From NCBI GenBank assembly GCA_963720945.1, contig CAVRHH010000008.1, forward strand, positions 248,001-312,000: a DNA stretch of 64,000 nt. Direction: 5' to 3'. A model generated the notes under the pieces. The model had not been told where the DNA came from. It ran no database searches and worked only from the letters and a program-made list of their open reading frames with translations. The translations under genes and the position numbers were made by a program. This document shows positions 17,933-26,472 of the stretch, one piece after another (positions within the stretch are counted from its first letter, which is position 1; every line of letters starts with the position of its first letter). This DNA is from Bog-532 sp963720945 (GTDB lineage Bacteria > Actinomycetota > Actinomycetes > Streptosporangiales > Streptosporangiaceae).

Positions 17933-18843
17933 GTCCGGTTTTCCGCCACGGCAGGCTCCGGCTCTACCTGCTCCGGCTCCTCGACGAGGAGCCCAGGCAC
18001 GGCTATGAGGTGATCCGGATGCTGCGGGATCAGTTCATGGGCGTGTACGCTCCCTCGCCCGGGACGATCTACCCGCGGCTGGCCCGGCTGGAAGAGGAAG
18101 GCCTGGTCACGCACGACGAACTGGACGGGCGAAAGGTCTACCGGATCACCGAGGCGGGCCGCCAGGAACTGCGGGACCGTGAGGACGAGCTGGCCGAGCT
18201 CGAGCAGGAACTGTCCGACTCGGTGCGCGATATCGTCCGCGAGGTCAAGGAAGACGTCCGGGAGACGGTGCGCAGCCTCCGCGAGGAGCTGACCTGGGCC
18301 GCGCGTACCGGCCGCCGACCAGACGAGCCGGGCGAGGCCCCGCCGGACACGGCGCTGGCCCGCGACCAGGCCCGGGGACCGGCGGAGGAGGCCAAGCAGC
18401 GGGCCCGCCGGGTCCGCGACGAGGCCCGTGAGCAGGCCCGCCGGATCCGCGAGGACGCGAAGGAATGGGCCCGGCAGGAACGCGAGCAGGCCCGGTCCGG
18501 CCGGGACCGGGAGGGCGGCCCCTGGGCGGCCTGGGCTGACTGGCCGGGGCGCCGGGGCTGGCCCGGTGGTCTCGGCGGACCGGACGCCGGGCTGCTGAAG
18601 GACCTGGAGCAGACGGTCAAGGGCTTCGTCCGCGACCTGAGCCGGCTCGCCTGGCAGTCGGGGACGACGGCCGGTGAGGACGCCCTCGCCGAGCTGCGGA
18701 TCATCCTGGACGAGACGCTCGACCGGGTCCGGAGCGAGATCTTCGACGCAGGTCATGGCCCCAGCGACGCCCGGCCCGCGCCGGACGCCGAGACGCCGGG
18801 ACCGCCCGCCGACCCGGAGCCGCGGACCGGCCCTAGAGCGTGA
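17929..18843 (+). CDS. PadR family transcriptional regulator with long coiled-coil tail
   Basis: A 304-residue protein. Residues 1-75 are a PadR winged helix-turn-helix: YLLRLLDEEPRHGYEVIRML, then SPGTIYPRLARLEEEGLVTH and RKVYRITEAGRQEL. The next section is a charged coiled coil (about 80-125 and 140-190) rich in EVREDVRE-type heptads, and the C-terminal segment has further helices. PadR proteins usually repress their own operon; the dyad at 16853-16887 is the obvious candidate site. ATG overlaps the DUF4097 stop by four bases. The tail is longer than in the classical PadR subfamilies and may be the sensory or dimer-forming part. Confidence 0.85.
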   Translation: MSPVFRHGRLRLYLLRLLDEEPRHGYEVIRMLRDQFMGVYAPSPGTIYPRLARLEEEGLVTHDELDGRKVYRITEAGRQELRDREDELAELEQELSDSVRDIVREVKEDVRETVRSLREELTWAARTGRRPDEPGEAPPDTALARDQARGPAEEAKQRARRVRDEAREQARRIREDAKEWARQEREQARSGRDREGGPWAAWADWPGRRGWPGGLGGPDAGLLKDLEQTVKGFVRDLSRLAWQSGTTAGEDALAELRIILDETLDRVRSEIFDAGHGPSDARPAPDAETPGPPADPEPRTGPRA

Positions 18844-19801
18844 AGACGATCTTCCCGAACTGCTCGCCCAGGGCCAGGGCCGCGAAGCCCTCGCGCGCCT
18901 CGGCCAGCGGCATGCGGGTATGGATCAGCGGGCGCACGCCGGTCTGCTCGCAGAACTGCAGCAGCCGGCCCAGCTCCCCCTGGGTGCCCATGGTCGACCC
19001 GACCACGGACAGCTGCAGGAAGAAGATCCGCTGCAGCTCGGCCGGCGGGGCGTGGCCGCTGGTCGCGCCGGAGATCACGATCCGCCCGCCGGGCTTGAGG
19101 GACTTCACCGAGTGCGACCAGGTCGCCGCGCCGACGGTCTCCATAACGACGTCCACCCGCTCGGGCAGCCGCGCGCCGGACTCGAACGCCTGATCCGCGC
19201 CCAGATCGAGGGCCAGGCGGCGCTTGTCCGCACTGCGGCTGGTCACCCAGACCCGGTAGCCGGCCGCCCGGCCGAGCAGGATCAGCGCGGTGGCCACGCC
19301 GCCGCTCGCCCCCTGCACCAGCAGCGTCGACCCAGGCTGGGCCCCGGACTTGACGAACAGCATCCGGTACGCCGTCAGGTACGCGGTGGGCAGGCAGGCG
19401 GCCTCCTCAAACGACAGCGCCGCCGGCTTGGGCACCAGGTTGCGGCGCGGCACCGCGACCCGTTCCGCGAACGTGCCGTCGTACCGCTCCGACAGCAGGC
19501 TGCGCCGCGGGTCCAGCGTCTCGTCGCCGCCCCCGGCATCGGGGTCGCCCACCACCGAGTACACGACGACCTCGTTGCCGTCCTCGTCGATCCCGGCCGC
19601 GTCGCAGCCCAGCACGATCGGCAGCCGGTCGGGGGAGATGCCCACGCCACGCAGCGTCCACAGGTCGTGATGGTTCAACGAGGTGGCCCGGACGCTGACC
19701 GTGGTCCAGCCGTCCGGAACCTTGGGCTCGGGCCGCTCCCCCAGCTCCAGGCCGTGCAGCGGATCTTCCTGGTCGATACGGACTGCAGAGACTGCGAACA
19801 T
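18833..19801 (-). CDS. Zinc-binding-type alcohol dehydrogenase (MDR superfamily, zinc-less)
   Basis: About 322 residues. The GroES-like half contains ATSLNHHDLWTLRG and LPIVLGCDAAG; the cofactor half has the nucleotide-binding loop LLVQGASGGVATALI followed by VWVTSRSADKRRLALDLGAD, which indicates NADP(H). The catalytic-zinc Cys/His set and the Cys4 structural-zinc loop are missing, which points to the quinone oxidoreductase-like MDR branch. The substrate is unknown. ATG at 19801 begins the family-like MFAVSAVRIDQEDPL; a longer frame upstream is arginine-rich and rejected. It overlaps the PadR-type gene tail to tail by 11 bases. Confidence 0.82.
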   Translation of the reverse strand: MFAVSAVRIDQEDPLHGLELGERPEPKVPDGWTTVSVRATSLNHHDLWTLRGVGISPDRLPIVLGCDAAGIDEDGNEVVVYSVVGDPDAGGGDETLDPRRSLLSERYDGTFAERVAVPRRNLVPKPAALSFEEAACLPTAYLTAYRMLFVKSGAQPGSTLLVQGASGGVATALILLGRAAGYRVWVTSRSADKRRLALDLGADQAFESGARLPERVDVVMETVGAATWSHSVKSLKPGGRIVISGATSGHAPPAELQRIFFLQLSVVGSTMGTQGELGRLLQFCEQTGVRPLIHTRMPLAEAREGFAALALGEQFGKIVFTL

Positions 19802-19957
19802 GGAACGAGAGTATCTGTGCTGACCCGGGGGGACGACCCCCCGGACCCCCCGCTGCGCTCCGCGCCCCGCGGTGGTACTTCGCCGACACACCGGCCGCTC
19901 GCCGGGCCGCGAGGGCCCGGCTCGCTGGCCAGTAACGAGCGTCTCGCCGTAACCCGG

Positions 19958-20177
19958 CTACTGCGGCCACCAGCCGGCGGGGGAGACGATGACGCAGAAC
20001 TCGTTGCCTTCGGGATCGGCCATGACGGTGGTCAGGTGACCCTCGTCGTCGAAGGGGCCGCGCAGCACCGTCGCGCCCAGGCCGGCCAGCCGCGCCACCT
20101 CGGCCGCGCCGTCGGTGACCCGCAGGTCGGGATGCATCCGGTTCTTGCCCTGCCTGGGCTCCGGGACCTGCCAACGT
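19958..20177 (-). pseudogene. C-terminal fragment of a VOC/glyoxalase-type gene
   Basis: Read on the minus strand, about 72 codons end at TAG (19958-19960) and encode NRMHPDLRVTDGAAEVARLA followed by GATVLRGPFDDEGHLTTVMA and DPEGNEFCVIVSP. The DPEGNEFC motif is the metal-binding strand end of vicinal-oxygen-chelate domains. Upstream in frame there is a TGA and no start, so the first half of a normal 120-residue protein is absent. Confidence 0.6.
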
Positions 20178-20282
20178 CACCGCTTTCCGGGCCCGGCAGC
20201 GGAGCAGCTCAGCCGGGGCCGGAACGGGACAGCCGGCGCAGGACTAGGGGCCGCCACCGCACGCGTCCCGCCTGCGACCTCT

Positions 20283-20311
20283 TTGAAATGCGCCAGACAT
20301 CGGTCTGTAAT
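20283..20311 (+). promoter_or_regulatory. Candidate sigma-70-type promoter for the APC permease
   Basis: TTGAAA at 20283-20288 and TGTAAT at 20306-20311 are separated by 17 bases, a near-consensus housekeeping promoter. It would leave a leader of about 245 bases before the permease start. In the rest of the 20180-20563 gap nothing else was recognised. Confidence 0.4.
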
Positions 20312-20563
20312 GGCAAGTGGGTAATTCCCTTACTGGCACCCAAAGAAGCAAGGGCCGGACCGGAGGGACACGGAGCGTCAAAGGGGGGTATAAGTCTGTG
20401 ACCTGCGTTACCGAAACGACGCCGGGTGACCACTTCTCAGGTCACGGCCGTATCTCTACGATGTTCTCACTTAGCGCATACTCAACGCTCACCTGCATAA
20501 CGCGACGATCCGACACGCGGGTGGCACCCGCCCCACGGGGCACGATCGGAAAAGGGATCGAGC

Positions 20564-22246
20564 ATGGCAAGTAATACGGAAGCCGTCGGCGCTACCGCGG
20601 TCACCCCGACCGATGTAGGCCTGAAACGGGACATGGGCTTCATCGGCGCCACCTGGGCGTCCGAAACCTCGATCATCGGCTCCGGCTGGCTGTTCGGCGC
20701 GTTCCTCGCCGCGCAGGCCGCTGGTACCGCGGCCCTGCTGGGCTGGGTTATCGCCGGCGTCATCGTCATCATCCTGGCGCTGGTGCACGCCGAACTGGGC
20801 GGCATGTACCCGGTGTCCGGCGGGACGGCACGGTTCCCGCACTTCGCGTTCGGCAGCATCGCCGGTATCTCGTTCGGCTTCTTCTCCTGGCTGCAGGCGG
20901 TCACGGTCGCGCCGATCGAGTGCTTCGCGGTCATGCAGTACGGCTCGTACTACTGGCACGGCCTGTACAACGCGAACACAAGCAACGTCACCGGGCTCGG
21001 CTTCGCGATGACGGTCGTGCTACTGGCGGTGTTCACCGCGATCAACTTCCTGGCCATGCGCCTGTTCTCCAAGGTCAACGCGGGCATCACGTGGTGGAAG
21101 GTCGCCATCCCGGTGATCACCATCATCATCCTGCTGTTCAAGTTCCACCCCAACAACCTGGGCGCGGGCGGCGGCTTCATGCCCTACGGGATCAAGGCAT
21201 TGTTCGCCGCCATCCCCTCGGCGGGCATCGTGTTCGCGTACCTCGGCTTCGAGCAGGCCGACCAGCTCGCGGGCGAGATCAAGAACCCGCAGCGGAACCT
21301 GCCGCTGGCCATCCTGACCGCCACCGGCATCGGCATCGCCATCTACGTGCTGCTGCAGTTCGTGTTCATCGGCGCGATCCCGCACAGCCTGATCAGCGGG
21401 CCCAAGGGGTGGGCGGCCATCCCGTCCACCAGCCCCATCGCCGTCGGGCCGTTCGCCGGGCTGGCGGGCGTGGTCGGGCTGGGCACGCTGGCCATCTTCC
21501 TGCGCATCGACGCCTTCGTCTCGCCCTTCGGCACCGGCCTCATGTACCAGACGTCGACGTCGCGCGTCGGCTACGGCCTGGCCCGCAACCGGTACTACCC
21601 GCCGCTCTTCGCCAAGGTCGACAGGAACGGCATCCCGTGGTTCAGCCTGATCATCGCGTTCCTGGCCGGCCTGCTGTTCCTGCTGCCGTTCCCGAGCTGG
21701 CACTCGCTGGTCGGCCTGGTTACCTCCGCGAGCGTGCTGATGTACGCCGGGGCGCCGCTGTCGCTGGGCGCCTTCCGCGGGCAGGTGCCCGAGGCCGCGC
21801 GGCCGTACCGGATGCCGGGGGCCGTGGTCATCGCGCCGCTCGCGTTCTTCCTGGCCAACATGCTGATCTACTGGTCGGGTTTCGAGGTGATCTGGAAGCT
21901 CGGCATCTGCGTCGTCATCGGTTACGTGCTGATCGGCATCTCCATGGCCTTCGACCCGCAGCGGCCGCCGCTGGACTGGAAGTCCGCACAGTGGCTGCCG
22001 TTCTACCTGATCGGCATGGGCGTCATCTCCTGGCAGGGCCAGTTCAGCGGCGCGGCCGCCACACCCCCGCCGAAGCCCCCCACCAACACCGGCAACATCC
22101 CGTTCTGGTGGGACATCCTGGTCGTCTTCGGGTTCAGCATGATCATCTACTTCTGGGCGCAGCGGACGCGGCTGTCCCGGAACGAAATGCTCGATCTGGT
22201 CAACCGGCAGGCCGGCCAGGGCGCCCCGGACCCGCGCGTCCACTGA
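20564..22246 (+). CDS. APC family amino acid permease
   Basis: A 560-residue integral membrane protein with about twelve hydrophobic helices. Helix 1 contains SIIGSGWLFGAF, the broken-helix glycine motif of the APC fold, and helix 6 contains FAYLGFEQADQLAGEIKNPQRNLP, the classic EI-NPxR signature. It probably imports amino acids or related compounds with protons; specificity is not readable. ATG at 20564 has AAAAGGGA upstream. It ends 14 bases before a perfect hairpin terminator, so it is a single-gene unit. Confidence 0.9.
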   Translation: MASNTEAVGATAVTPTDVGLKRDMGFIGATWASETSIIGSGWLFGAFLAAQAAGTAALLGWVIAGVIVIILALVHAELGGMYPVSGGTARFPHFAFGSIAGISFGFFSWLQAVTVAPIECFAVMQYGSYYWHGLYNANTSNVTGLGFAMTVVLLAVFTAINFLAMRLFSKVNAGITWWKVAIPVITIIILLFKFHPNNLGAGGGFMPYGIKALFAAIPSAGIVFAYLGFEQADQLAGEIKNPQRNLPLAILTATGIGIAIYVLLQFVFIGAIPHSLISGPKGWAAIPSTSPIAVGPFAGLAGVVGLGTLAIFLRIDAFVSPFGTGLMYQTSTSRVGYGLARNRYYPPLFAKVDRNGIPWFSLIIAFLAGLLFLLPFPSWHSLVGLVTSASVLMYAGAPLSLGAFRGQVPEAARPYRMPGAVVIAPLAFFLANMLIYWSGFEVIWKLGICVVIGYVLIGISMAFDPQRPPLDWKSAQWLPFYLIGMGVISWQGQFSGAAATPPPKPPTNTGNIPFWWDILVVFGFSMIIYFWAQRTRLSRNEMLDLVNRQAGQGAPDPRVH

Positions 22247-22260
22247 CCGCCCCGTTAGCG

Positions 22261-22306
22261 CGCAGAGGGCCCCACCCTGACGATCAGGGTGGGGCCCTCT
22301 GCGTTT
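22261..22306. terminator. Perfect 20-bp hairpin terminator
   Basis: The arms 22261-22280 and 22284-22303 are exact reverse complements around a 3-base loop, followed by TTT. It ends the permease transcript and, read on the other strand, lies directly after sodX, whose stop codon starts in the TTTA. It probably works in both directions. Confidence 0.9.
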
Positions 22307-22616
22307 ACCGCGGGCGGTGAAGCGGCCAGTAGCGGAGCAGGACCCGCCCTTCAATCAGCTCGTCCGGCACCGCGCCGAACCGGGCGCTGTCCACGGCGCC
22401 GGCGGCCGGGTTCGCCGATTCCAGCCACCAGCCCCCGGCCTCGCGCCGCGCGGCCCGCTTGACGAGCAGCAGGGTGGGGCGCCCAGGGTGCCGGGCCAGC
22501 ACGATCTGCCCCGGCCGGACCCGGCGGGTCCGGCGGACGAGCAGCCAGTCACCCGGCCACAGCACGGGTTCCATGGACCGCTCGGCGACGGCGATCCGCA
22601 ACAGCGGCCACTGCAT
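22305..22616 (-). CDS. sodX: Nickel superoxide dismutase maturation protease (S26-type)
   Basis: A 103-residue signal-peptidase-like protein. Ser14 in ERSMEPVLWPGDWLLV and Lys53 in LLLVKRAARRE form the S26 Ser/Lys dyad. It has no membrane anchor, as expected for the cytoplasmic SodX branch. Known members cut the leader from pro-SodN, freeing the His1 that binds nickel. The divergent sodN gene 81 bases away supports this role directly. ATG at 22616 is at the family-typical MQWPLLRIAV. Its transcript ends at the shared perfect hairpin. Confidence 0.88.
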   Translation of the reverse strand: MQWPLLRIAVAERSMEPVLWPGDWLLVRRTRRVRPGQIVLARHPGRPTLLLVKRAARREAGGWWLESANPAAGAVDSARFGAVPDELIEGRVLLRYWPLHRPR

Positions 22617-22649
22617 GGAGACCCTCCGGTGTGGGCTGAGGTGCGCGGG

Positions 22650-22684
22650 GTAGTGTCGGTCCTGTTATCCGTGACAGACACTAC
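22650..22684. promoter_or_regulatory. Inverted repeat in the sodX/sodN divergent promoter region
   Basis: GTAGTGTC (22650-22657) and GACACTAC (22677-22684) are exact 8-base arms 19 bases apart, 14 bases before the sodN start. It could be an operator for a nickel- or redox-responsive regulator, or a leader hairpin; the sequence does not match a site I can name. Confidence 0.4.
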
Positions 22685-22697
22685 GGAAGGTGGATCG

Positions 22698-23108
22698 ATG
22701 AGGCTGCTTGCACGCCTGCTCGAACCAAAGGCCGTTGCCTATGCGCACTGCGACCTGCCCTGCGGCGTCTATGACCCCGCGCAGGCCCGCATCGAGGCCG
22801 AATCCGTCAAGGCGATTGACGAGAAGTACCAGCAGAACACCGACCCCGAGTTCCGGACCCGCGCGCTGATCATCAAGGAGCAGCGGTCGGAACTGGTCAA
22901 GCACCACCTGTGGGTGCTGTGGACCGACTACTTCAAGCCGCCGCACTTCGAGAAGTACCCGCAGCTGAACACGCTGTTCAACGAGGCCACCAAGCTGGCT
23001 GGCGGGGGCGGCGGCACCAAGTCCAGCACAGACCGGGCCGTGGCCGATCAGCTGCTGGCGAAGATCGACGAGATCAGCAAGATCTTCTGGGAGACCAAGC
23101 AGGGCTGA
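22698..23108 (+). CDS. sodN: Superoxide dismutase, nickel type (precursor)
   Basis: A 136-residue precursor. Residues 1-16 are the leader; cleavage before His17 gives the mature start HCDLPCGVYDPAQ, the Ni-hook with His1, Cys2 and Cys6 that bind nickel. The rest is the four-helix bundle, with EAESVKAIDEKY and DYFKPPHFEKYPQL conserved. The enzyme forms a hexamer in the cytoplasm and dismutates superoxide. ATG at 22698 follows GGAAGGTGG. A perfect hairpin follows at 23142. The divergent sodX supplies the processing protease. Confidence 0.97.
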   Translation: MRLLARLLEPKAVAYAHCDLPCGVYDPAQARIEAESVKAIDEKYQQNTDPEFRTRALIIKEQRSELVKHHLWVLWTDYFKPPHFEKYPQLNTLFNEATKLAGGGGGTKSSTDRAVADQLLAKIDEISKIFWETKQG

Positions 23109-23141
23109 CCGCCCGGCAGTCACATCGCCGACGCACCGTAG

Positions 23142-23170
23142 GAGGGGCCGCGACATCGTCGCGGCCCCTC
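23142..23170 (+). terminator. Terminator after sodN
   Basis: The arms 23142-23154 and 23158-23170 are exact 13-base complements with a 3-base loop, 33 bases after the sodN stop. The following 290 bases up to the anti-sigma gene show no gene; a GGGTAT at 23197-23202 vaguely recalls a SigB/F -10 element but lacks a good GTTT partner. Confidence 0.8.
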
Positions 23171-23463
23171 ACGCTATTTCCGGGCGGCCCGATCCGGGGT
23201 ATTTTCGGGGTAATCCCCCGGCCCGGACCGGCGCATTCAGCACCGGCCGGCCGCTAACCTGGCCCCATCCGCCCGCCAGCTGAGCGGCGAGCGGTGGTGT
23301 CAGTTCCGGGCGCTGGTGCCCGGTCTGCCCCGGGGCAGCGTGGCCCCCGTCCCGCCCGTGCGCGTGAGATCATTGATCGCCGCCGCGCGGCACGCCGGAA
23401 CCGGTGCGGCGCGGACGATAGGTTGCATGCGATCGGCCGGCTCAGCCCGCCTGAAGGAGTGAC

Positions 23464-23922
23464 GTGACCGAAGAGACCACCGCAAGGCAGACCGCCCGGG
23501 GCGCCATGCCGGGCTCTGGTGCGGTTGCGGCCGACCGCGAGGCCCGCGACCGCGTCCGCGTGTGCATGCCCGCCGAGGGCGCGTACCTGTCGGTGCTGCG
23601 GACGGCGACCGCTGGCCTGGCCGCGCGGCTGGACTTCACCCTCGACGAGATCGAGGACCTGCGCATCGCCGTCGACGAAGCCTGCGCCATGCTGCTCAGC
23701 CAGGCCATTCCCGGCACCAACCTGGAATGCGACTTCGATCTCGGCGCGGACCTGATGACGATCACCGTGTCGGTGGTCGCCGCGCAGCCGTGCACGCCAG
23801 CCCGGGACACGTTCGCCTGGACCGTACTGTCCGCGCTGGCCGGAGACGTTGACTCACGGCTGGAGCCGGACGACCGGGTGGCCATCGTGCTGCGGAAGCA
23901 CCGCGGGGCGTCGGGGTCCTGA
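23464..23922 (+). CDS. Anti-sigma factor, RsbW/SpoIIAB-type kinase fold
   Basis: A 152-residue protein with a GHKL-like fold: the N-box region is LDEIEDLRIAVDEACAMLL (about 60-78), where Asp/Glu-Ala-Cys replaces the usual N-box asparagine context, and the C-terminal strands are MTITVSVV and VAIVLRKH. The canonical G1 and G2 ATP-binding boxes are poorly conserved, so kinase activity is uncertain. It lies immediately upstream of, and overlaps by one base with, the SigB/F-type sigma gene, which is therefore its likely target. GTG at 23464 follows GAAGGAG. Confidence 0.82.
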   Translation: MTEETTARQTARGAMPGSGAVAADREARDRVRVCMPAEGAYLSVLRTATAGLAARLDFTLDEIEDLRIAVDEACAMLLSQAIPGTNLECDFDLGADLMTITVSVVAAQPCTPARDTFAWTVLSALAGDVDSRLEPDDRVAIVLRKHRGASGS

Positions 23923-24812
23923 TGGGAGACTTCGAGGTCCGGGTGACCGAAAGCGAGGTCCAGGTGACCGAAAAGGACGTCCGGGTGCCGGAAGAGTTCG
24001 AGGCACGCCCCGCCGACGACACGCTCACCGCCGTCGCAAGGGACGACCACGCCGTCCCGGACCGTGCCCGGGCCCGGGAGCTGTTCGAGCGGCTCGCGGC
24101 CCTGCCGGAGGGCAGCCCGGAACGGGAACGGATCCGCGGCGCACTGGTGGAGCTGCACCTGCCGCTCGTCGAGTACCTGGCACGGCGGTTCCGCAACCGG
24201 GGCGAATGGCTGGACGACCTGACGCAGGTGGCCACCATCGGCCTGATCAAGTCGATCGACCGGTTCGACCTCGAGCGGGGCGTGGAGTTCTCCACCTACG
24301 CGACACCCACCATCGTGGGCGAGATCAAGCGGCACTTCCGGGACAAGGGCTGGGCCGTACGCGTGCCGCGGCGGCTGCAGGAGCTCAAGCTCTCGCTAAC
24401 CAAGGCGATCGGTGAACTCGCTCAGCGCGAGGGACGCGCGCCGACCGTCAGCGAGCTCGCCGCGCACCTGCGGATGAGCGAGGAAGACGTGCTGGAGGGC
24501 CTGGAGTCGGCCAACGCCTACTCCACGGTGTCCCTGGACGCACCCGACTCCGGTGACGAAGACGCGCCCGCCGTCGCCGACTCGCTCGGCATCGTCGACG
24601 AGGCCCTCGAGGGTGTCGAGTACCGCGAGTCGCTCAAGCCGCTGCTCGAGCGGCTGCCGCCGCGGGAGAAGAAGATCCTGCTGCTCCGGTTCTTCGGCAA
24701 CCTGACCCAGTCGCAGATCGCGGCCGAACTGGGGATTTCCCAGATGCACGTCTCGCGTCTGCTGGCCCGGACCCTCACCCAGCTCCGCGACGGCCTCACC
24801 ACCGACGAGTAG
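23922..24812 (+). CDS. sigF: RNA polymerase sigma factor, SigB/SigF/SigG family
   Basis: A 296-residue group 3 sigma factor. Region 2 holds LVEYLARRFRNRGEWLDDLTQVATIGLIKSIDRFDLERGVEFSTYATPTIVGEIKRHFRD in pieces (about 84-143), region 3 starts at VPRRLQELKLSLTKAI, and region 4 ends with LTQSQIAAELGISQMHVSRLLARTL. It should direct stress or developmental genes and be held inactive by the anti-sigma factor encoded directly upstream. The first 25 residues contain a threefold 7-residue repeat (EVRVTES, EVQVTEK, DVRVPEE). ATG 23922 overlaps the anti-sigma stop as TGATG. The name sigF is by family; several paralogues are usual in actinomycetes. Confidence 0.9.
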   Translation: MGDFEVRVTESEVQVTEKDVRVPEEFEARPADDTLTAVARDDHAVPDRARARELFERLAALPEGSPERERIRGALVELHLPLVEYLARRFRNRGEWLDDLTQVATIGLIKSIDRFDLERGVEFSTYATPTIVGEIKRHFRDKGWAVRVPRRLQELKLSLTKAIGELAQREGRAPTVSELAAHLRMSEEDVLEGLESANAYSTVSLDAPDSGDEDAPAVADSLGIVDEALEGVEYRESLKPLLERLPPREKKILLLRFFGNLTQSQIAAELGISQMHVSRLLARTLTQLRDGLTTDE

Positions 24813-24863
24813 GCCGCCGCGCTCGGCGAGTAGGCCGCCGCGCTCGGCGAGTAGGCCGCCGCG
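24806..24863. repeat. 21-bp tandem repeat across the sigma gene stop
   Basis: A 21-bp unit beginning CGAGTAGGCCGCCGCG occurs at 24806-24826, 24827-24847 and, incompletely, from 24848. The first copy includes the stop codon, so each copy carries an in-frame TAG. Confidence 0.85.
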
Positions 24864-24881
24864 GCCCGGCGGGGAGGCCGG

Positions 24882-25430
24882 TCAGCGGCGGCGGGAGGAG
24901 CCCTTCTTGCCCGATGGGCGGGCGGCCCCGGCCGCGGGGGGAACCGGGCGGGCGCCCGGCTGATCCGGCCGGCCCGCACCCTGGGTGACCGTGGCGGGGG
25001 GGCCGTCCTGGGCGGCGGCTGATACGGCCGCCTCCCGGGGCTCCGCGCTCCGCGGGCCGGTGGCCAGGGCGCGCAGGCTGGGCGGGACCAGGAGGCCAAC
25101 GAAGCCGGCGATCGCCAGCAGCAGGGTCGGCACGCCCCAGTCGAGACGGTGCCCCTCCAGCAGGTAGACCCCGGTGGTCCCGACGAACAGCTGGGTGAGC
25201 AGCGCGGGTGTCCGGCTCCAGCGCCGGACCCGGTAGATGCCCCACGCGATGAACGCGACGACGGCGACCGCACCGAACGCGATGACGGTCAGCGCGATCC
25301 CGCTGCTGCGCTGGTAGGAACGACCGGCGGCGGTGTCCACGGCGCTCAGCACGGCGGCGGCGAGAAGCACCACCGCCTCGGCACCCTGGACCGCTGCGGC
25401 CAGCAACAACGCCGGCGGACGTGGTCGCAT
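24882..25430 (-). CDS. Four-helix integral membrane protein, unknown function
   Basis: About 182 residues with four hydrophobic helices: ALLLAAAVQGAEAVVLLAAA, GIALTVIAFGAVAVVAFIAW, a third around LTQLFVGTTGVYLLEG and a fourth around VPTLLLAIAGFVGLLV. A 60-residue cytoplasmic tail follows, ending in GKKGSSRRR. Such proteins are common in actinobacteria and have no assigned role. I chose ATG 25430 because GAAAGG stands eight bases upstream; a GTG at 25439 is the alternative. It is divergent from the lipid kinase gene, with only 31 bases between. Confidence 0.72.
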   Translation of the reverse strand: MRPRPPALLLAAAVQGAEAVVLLAAAVLSAVDTAAGRSYQRSSGIALTVIAFGAVAVVAFIAWGIYRVRRWSRTPALLTQLFVGTTGVYLLEGHRLDWGVPTLLLAIAGFVGLLVPPSLRALATGPRSAEPREAAVSAAAQDGPPATVTQGAGRPDQPGARPVPPAAGAARPSGKKGSSRRR

Positions 25431-25461
25431 GTATCGCACCTTTCTTTCCCCGGACTAGCCT

Positions 25462-26421
25462 ATGCGCGTGCGCGCGCTGCTGATCGTTAACCCCCGGGCC
25501 ACCACGACGACCAAACCCATCCTGGACCTCATCGTGCGCTCGCTGGCCGCCGGGGCCGACCTCGAGATCGTGGAAACACGGTACCGGGGGGACGCGCGCG
25601 ACATCGCCGCCGCGGCCGCCGCCGAGGGCCGGGACGCGCTGCTGGTGCTCAGCGGCGACGGGACGATCAACGAGGTGGTCAACGGGCTGATGCACGCGGC
25701 CACCAGCCGCGCTGTTCATTCGCCGCTGACGGCCGCGCAACTGCCTGCCATCGCCGCCATCCCGGGCGGGAACGCCAACGTCTTCACCCGCGACCTCGGT
25801 GTCCCCGCTGATCCGGTCGCCGCCATCAAGGTGATCAGCGCCCGGCTGGCCGCCGGTACCACCCGGACAATCGGGCTCGGCCTGGCCGGGGACCGGTATT
25901 TCACGTTCAACGCCGGGCTGGGCTGGGACGCGGAAGTGGTCCGGACGGTGGAGGACAAGCGCGCCCACGGCGGGCGAGCCTCGGCCGGCCTGTACATGCG
26001 GATGGCGCTGCGCGAGTACTACCTGCGCACCGACCGGCGTCATCCGGGCCTGGCCATGGAGACGGCGGACGGAGCCGTCATCGGGCCCCTGGGCATGGCG
26101 CTGGTCTGCAACACCACACCCTGGTCGTACGTCGGCCGCCATCCGGTCAGCCCCACGCCGCACGCGTCGTTCGACACCGGCCTCGACGTGTTCGCGCTGC
26201 GCCGGCTGCGGACATTTTCCACCCTCAACGCGATGCGCCAGATGATGCGGTGGACGGGCCGGGCACCGGCCGGTAAGCACGTGGTGATCCGGCACGATGA
26301 GCCGGAACTCACCATGCGTTCTGAGCGGCCGGCGGCCCTGCAGGTGGACGGGGAGTACGTGGGTGAGGCGACGGTGGTAACATTCCGCTCGGTTCCGAAG
26401 GCGCTGCGGGTTATCGCGTGA
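25462..26421 (+). CDS. Diacylglycerol/lipid kinase family protein (YegS/DgkB type)
   Basis: A 319-residue lipid kinase. The nucleotide-binding motif LVLSGDGTINEVVNGL is at about 65-80 and AIPGGNANVFTRDLG at about 95-109 gives the second conserved loop; the C-terminal beta-sandwich ends in ALQVDGEYVGEATVVTFR. Family members phosphorylate diacylglycerol or related lipids, recycling lipid second products at the membrane. No ribosome site precedes ATG 25462. A TAGCCT at 25456-25461 would place a transcription start near 25468, where GTG begins VRALLIVNPRA, the family-typical N-terminus, so a leaderless start there is plausible. Confidence 0.85.
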   Translation: MRVRALLIVNPRATTTTKPILDLIVRSLAAGADLEIVETRYRGDARDIAAAAAAEGRDALLVLSGDGTINEVVNGLMHAATSRAVHSPLTAAQLPAIAAIPGGNANVFTRDLGVPADPVAAIKVISARLAAGTTRTIGLGLAGDRYFTFNAGLGWDAEVVRTVEDKRAHGGRASAGLYMRMALREYYLRTDRRHPGLAMETADGAVIGPLGMALVCNTTPWSYVGRHPVSPTPHASFDTGLDVFALRRLRTFSTLNAMRQMMRWTGRAPAGKHVVIRHDEPELTMRSERPAALQVDGEYVGEATVVTFRSVPKALRVIA

Positions 26422-26472
26422 GTCCGCCGCCGGGGATATTGCGGGCTGCAAACTACCTGTTGGCGCATTAAT

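Noticed and set aside
20320..20560. Riboswitch in the APC permease leader
   Set aside because: No conserved core of a known riboswitch class was recognised, although the leader may be about 245 bases long.
23197..23202. SigB/F-type -10 element GGGTAT upstream of the anti-sigma gene
   Set aside because: No GTTT-like -35 element at the proper distance, so autoregulation cannot be claimed from the sequence.
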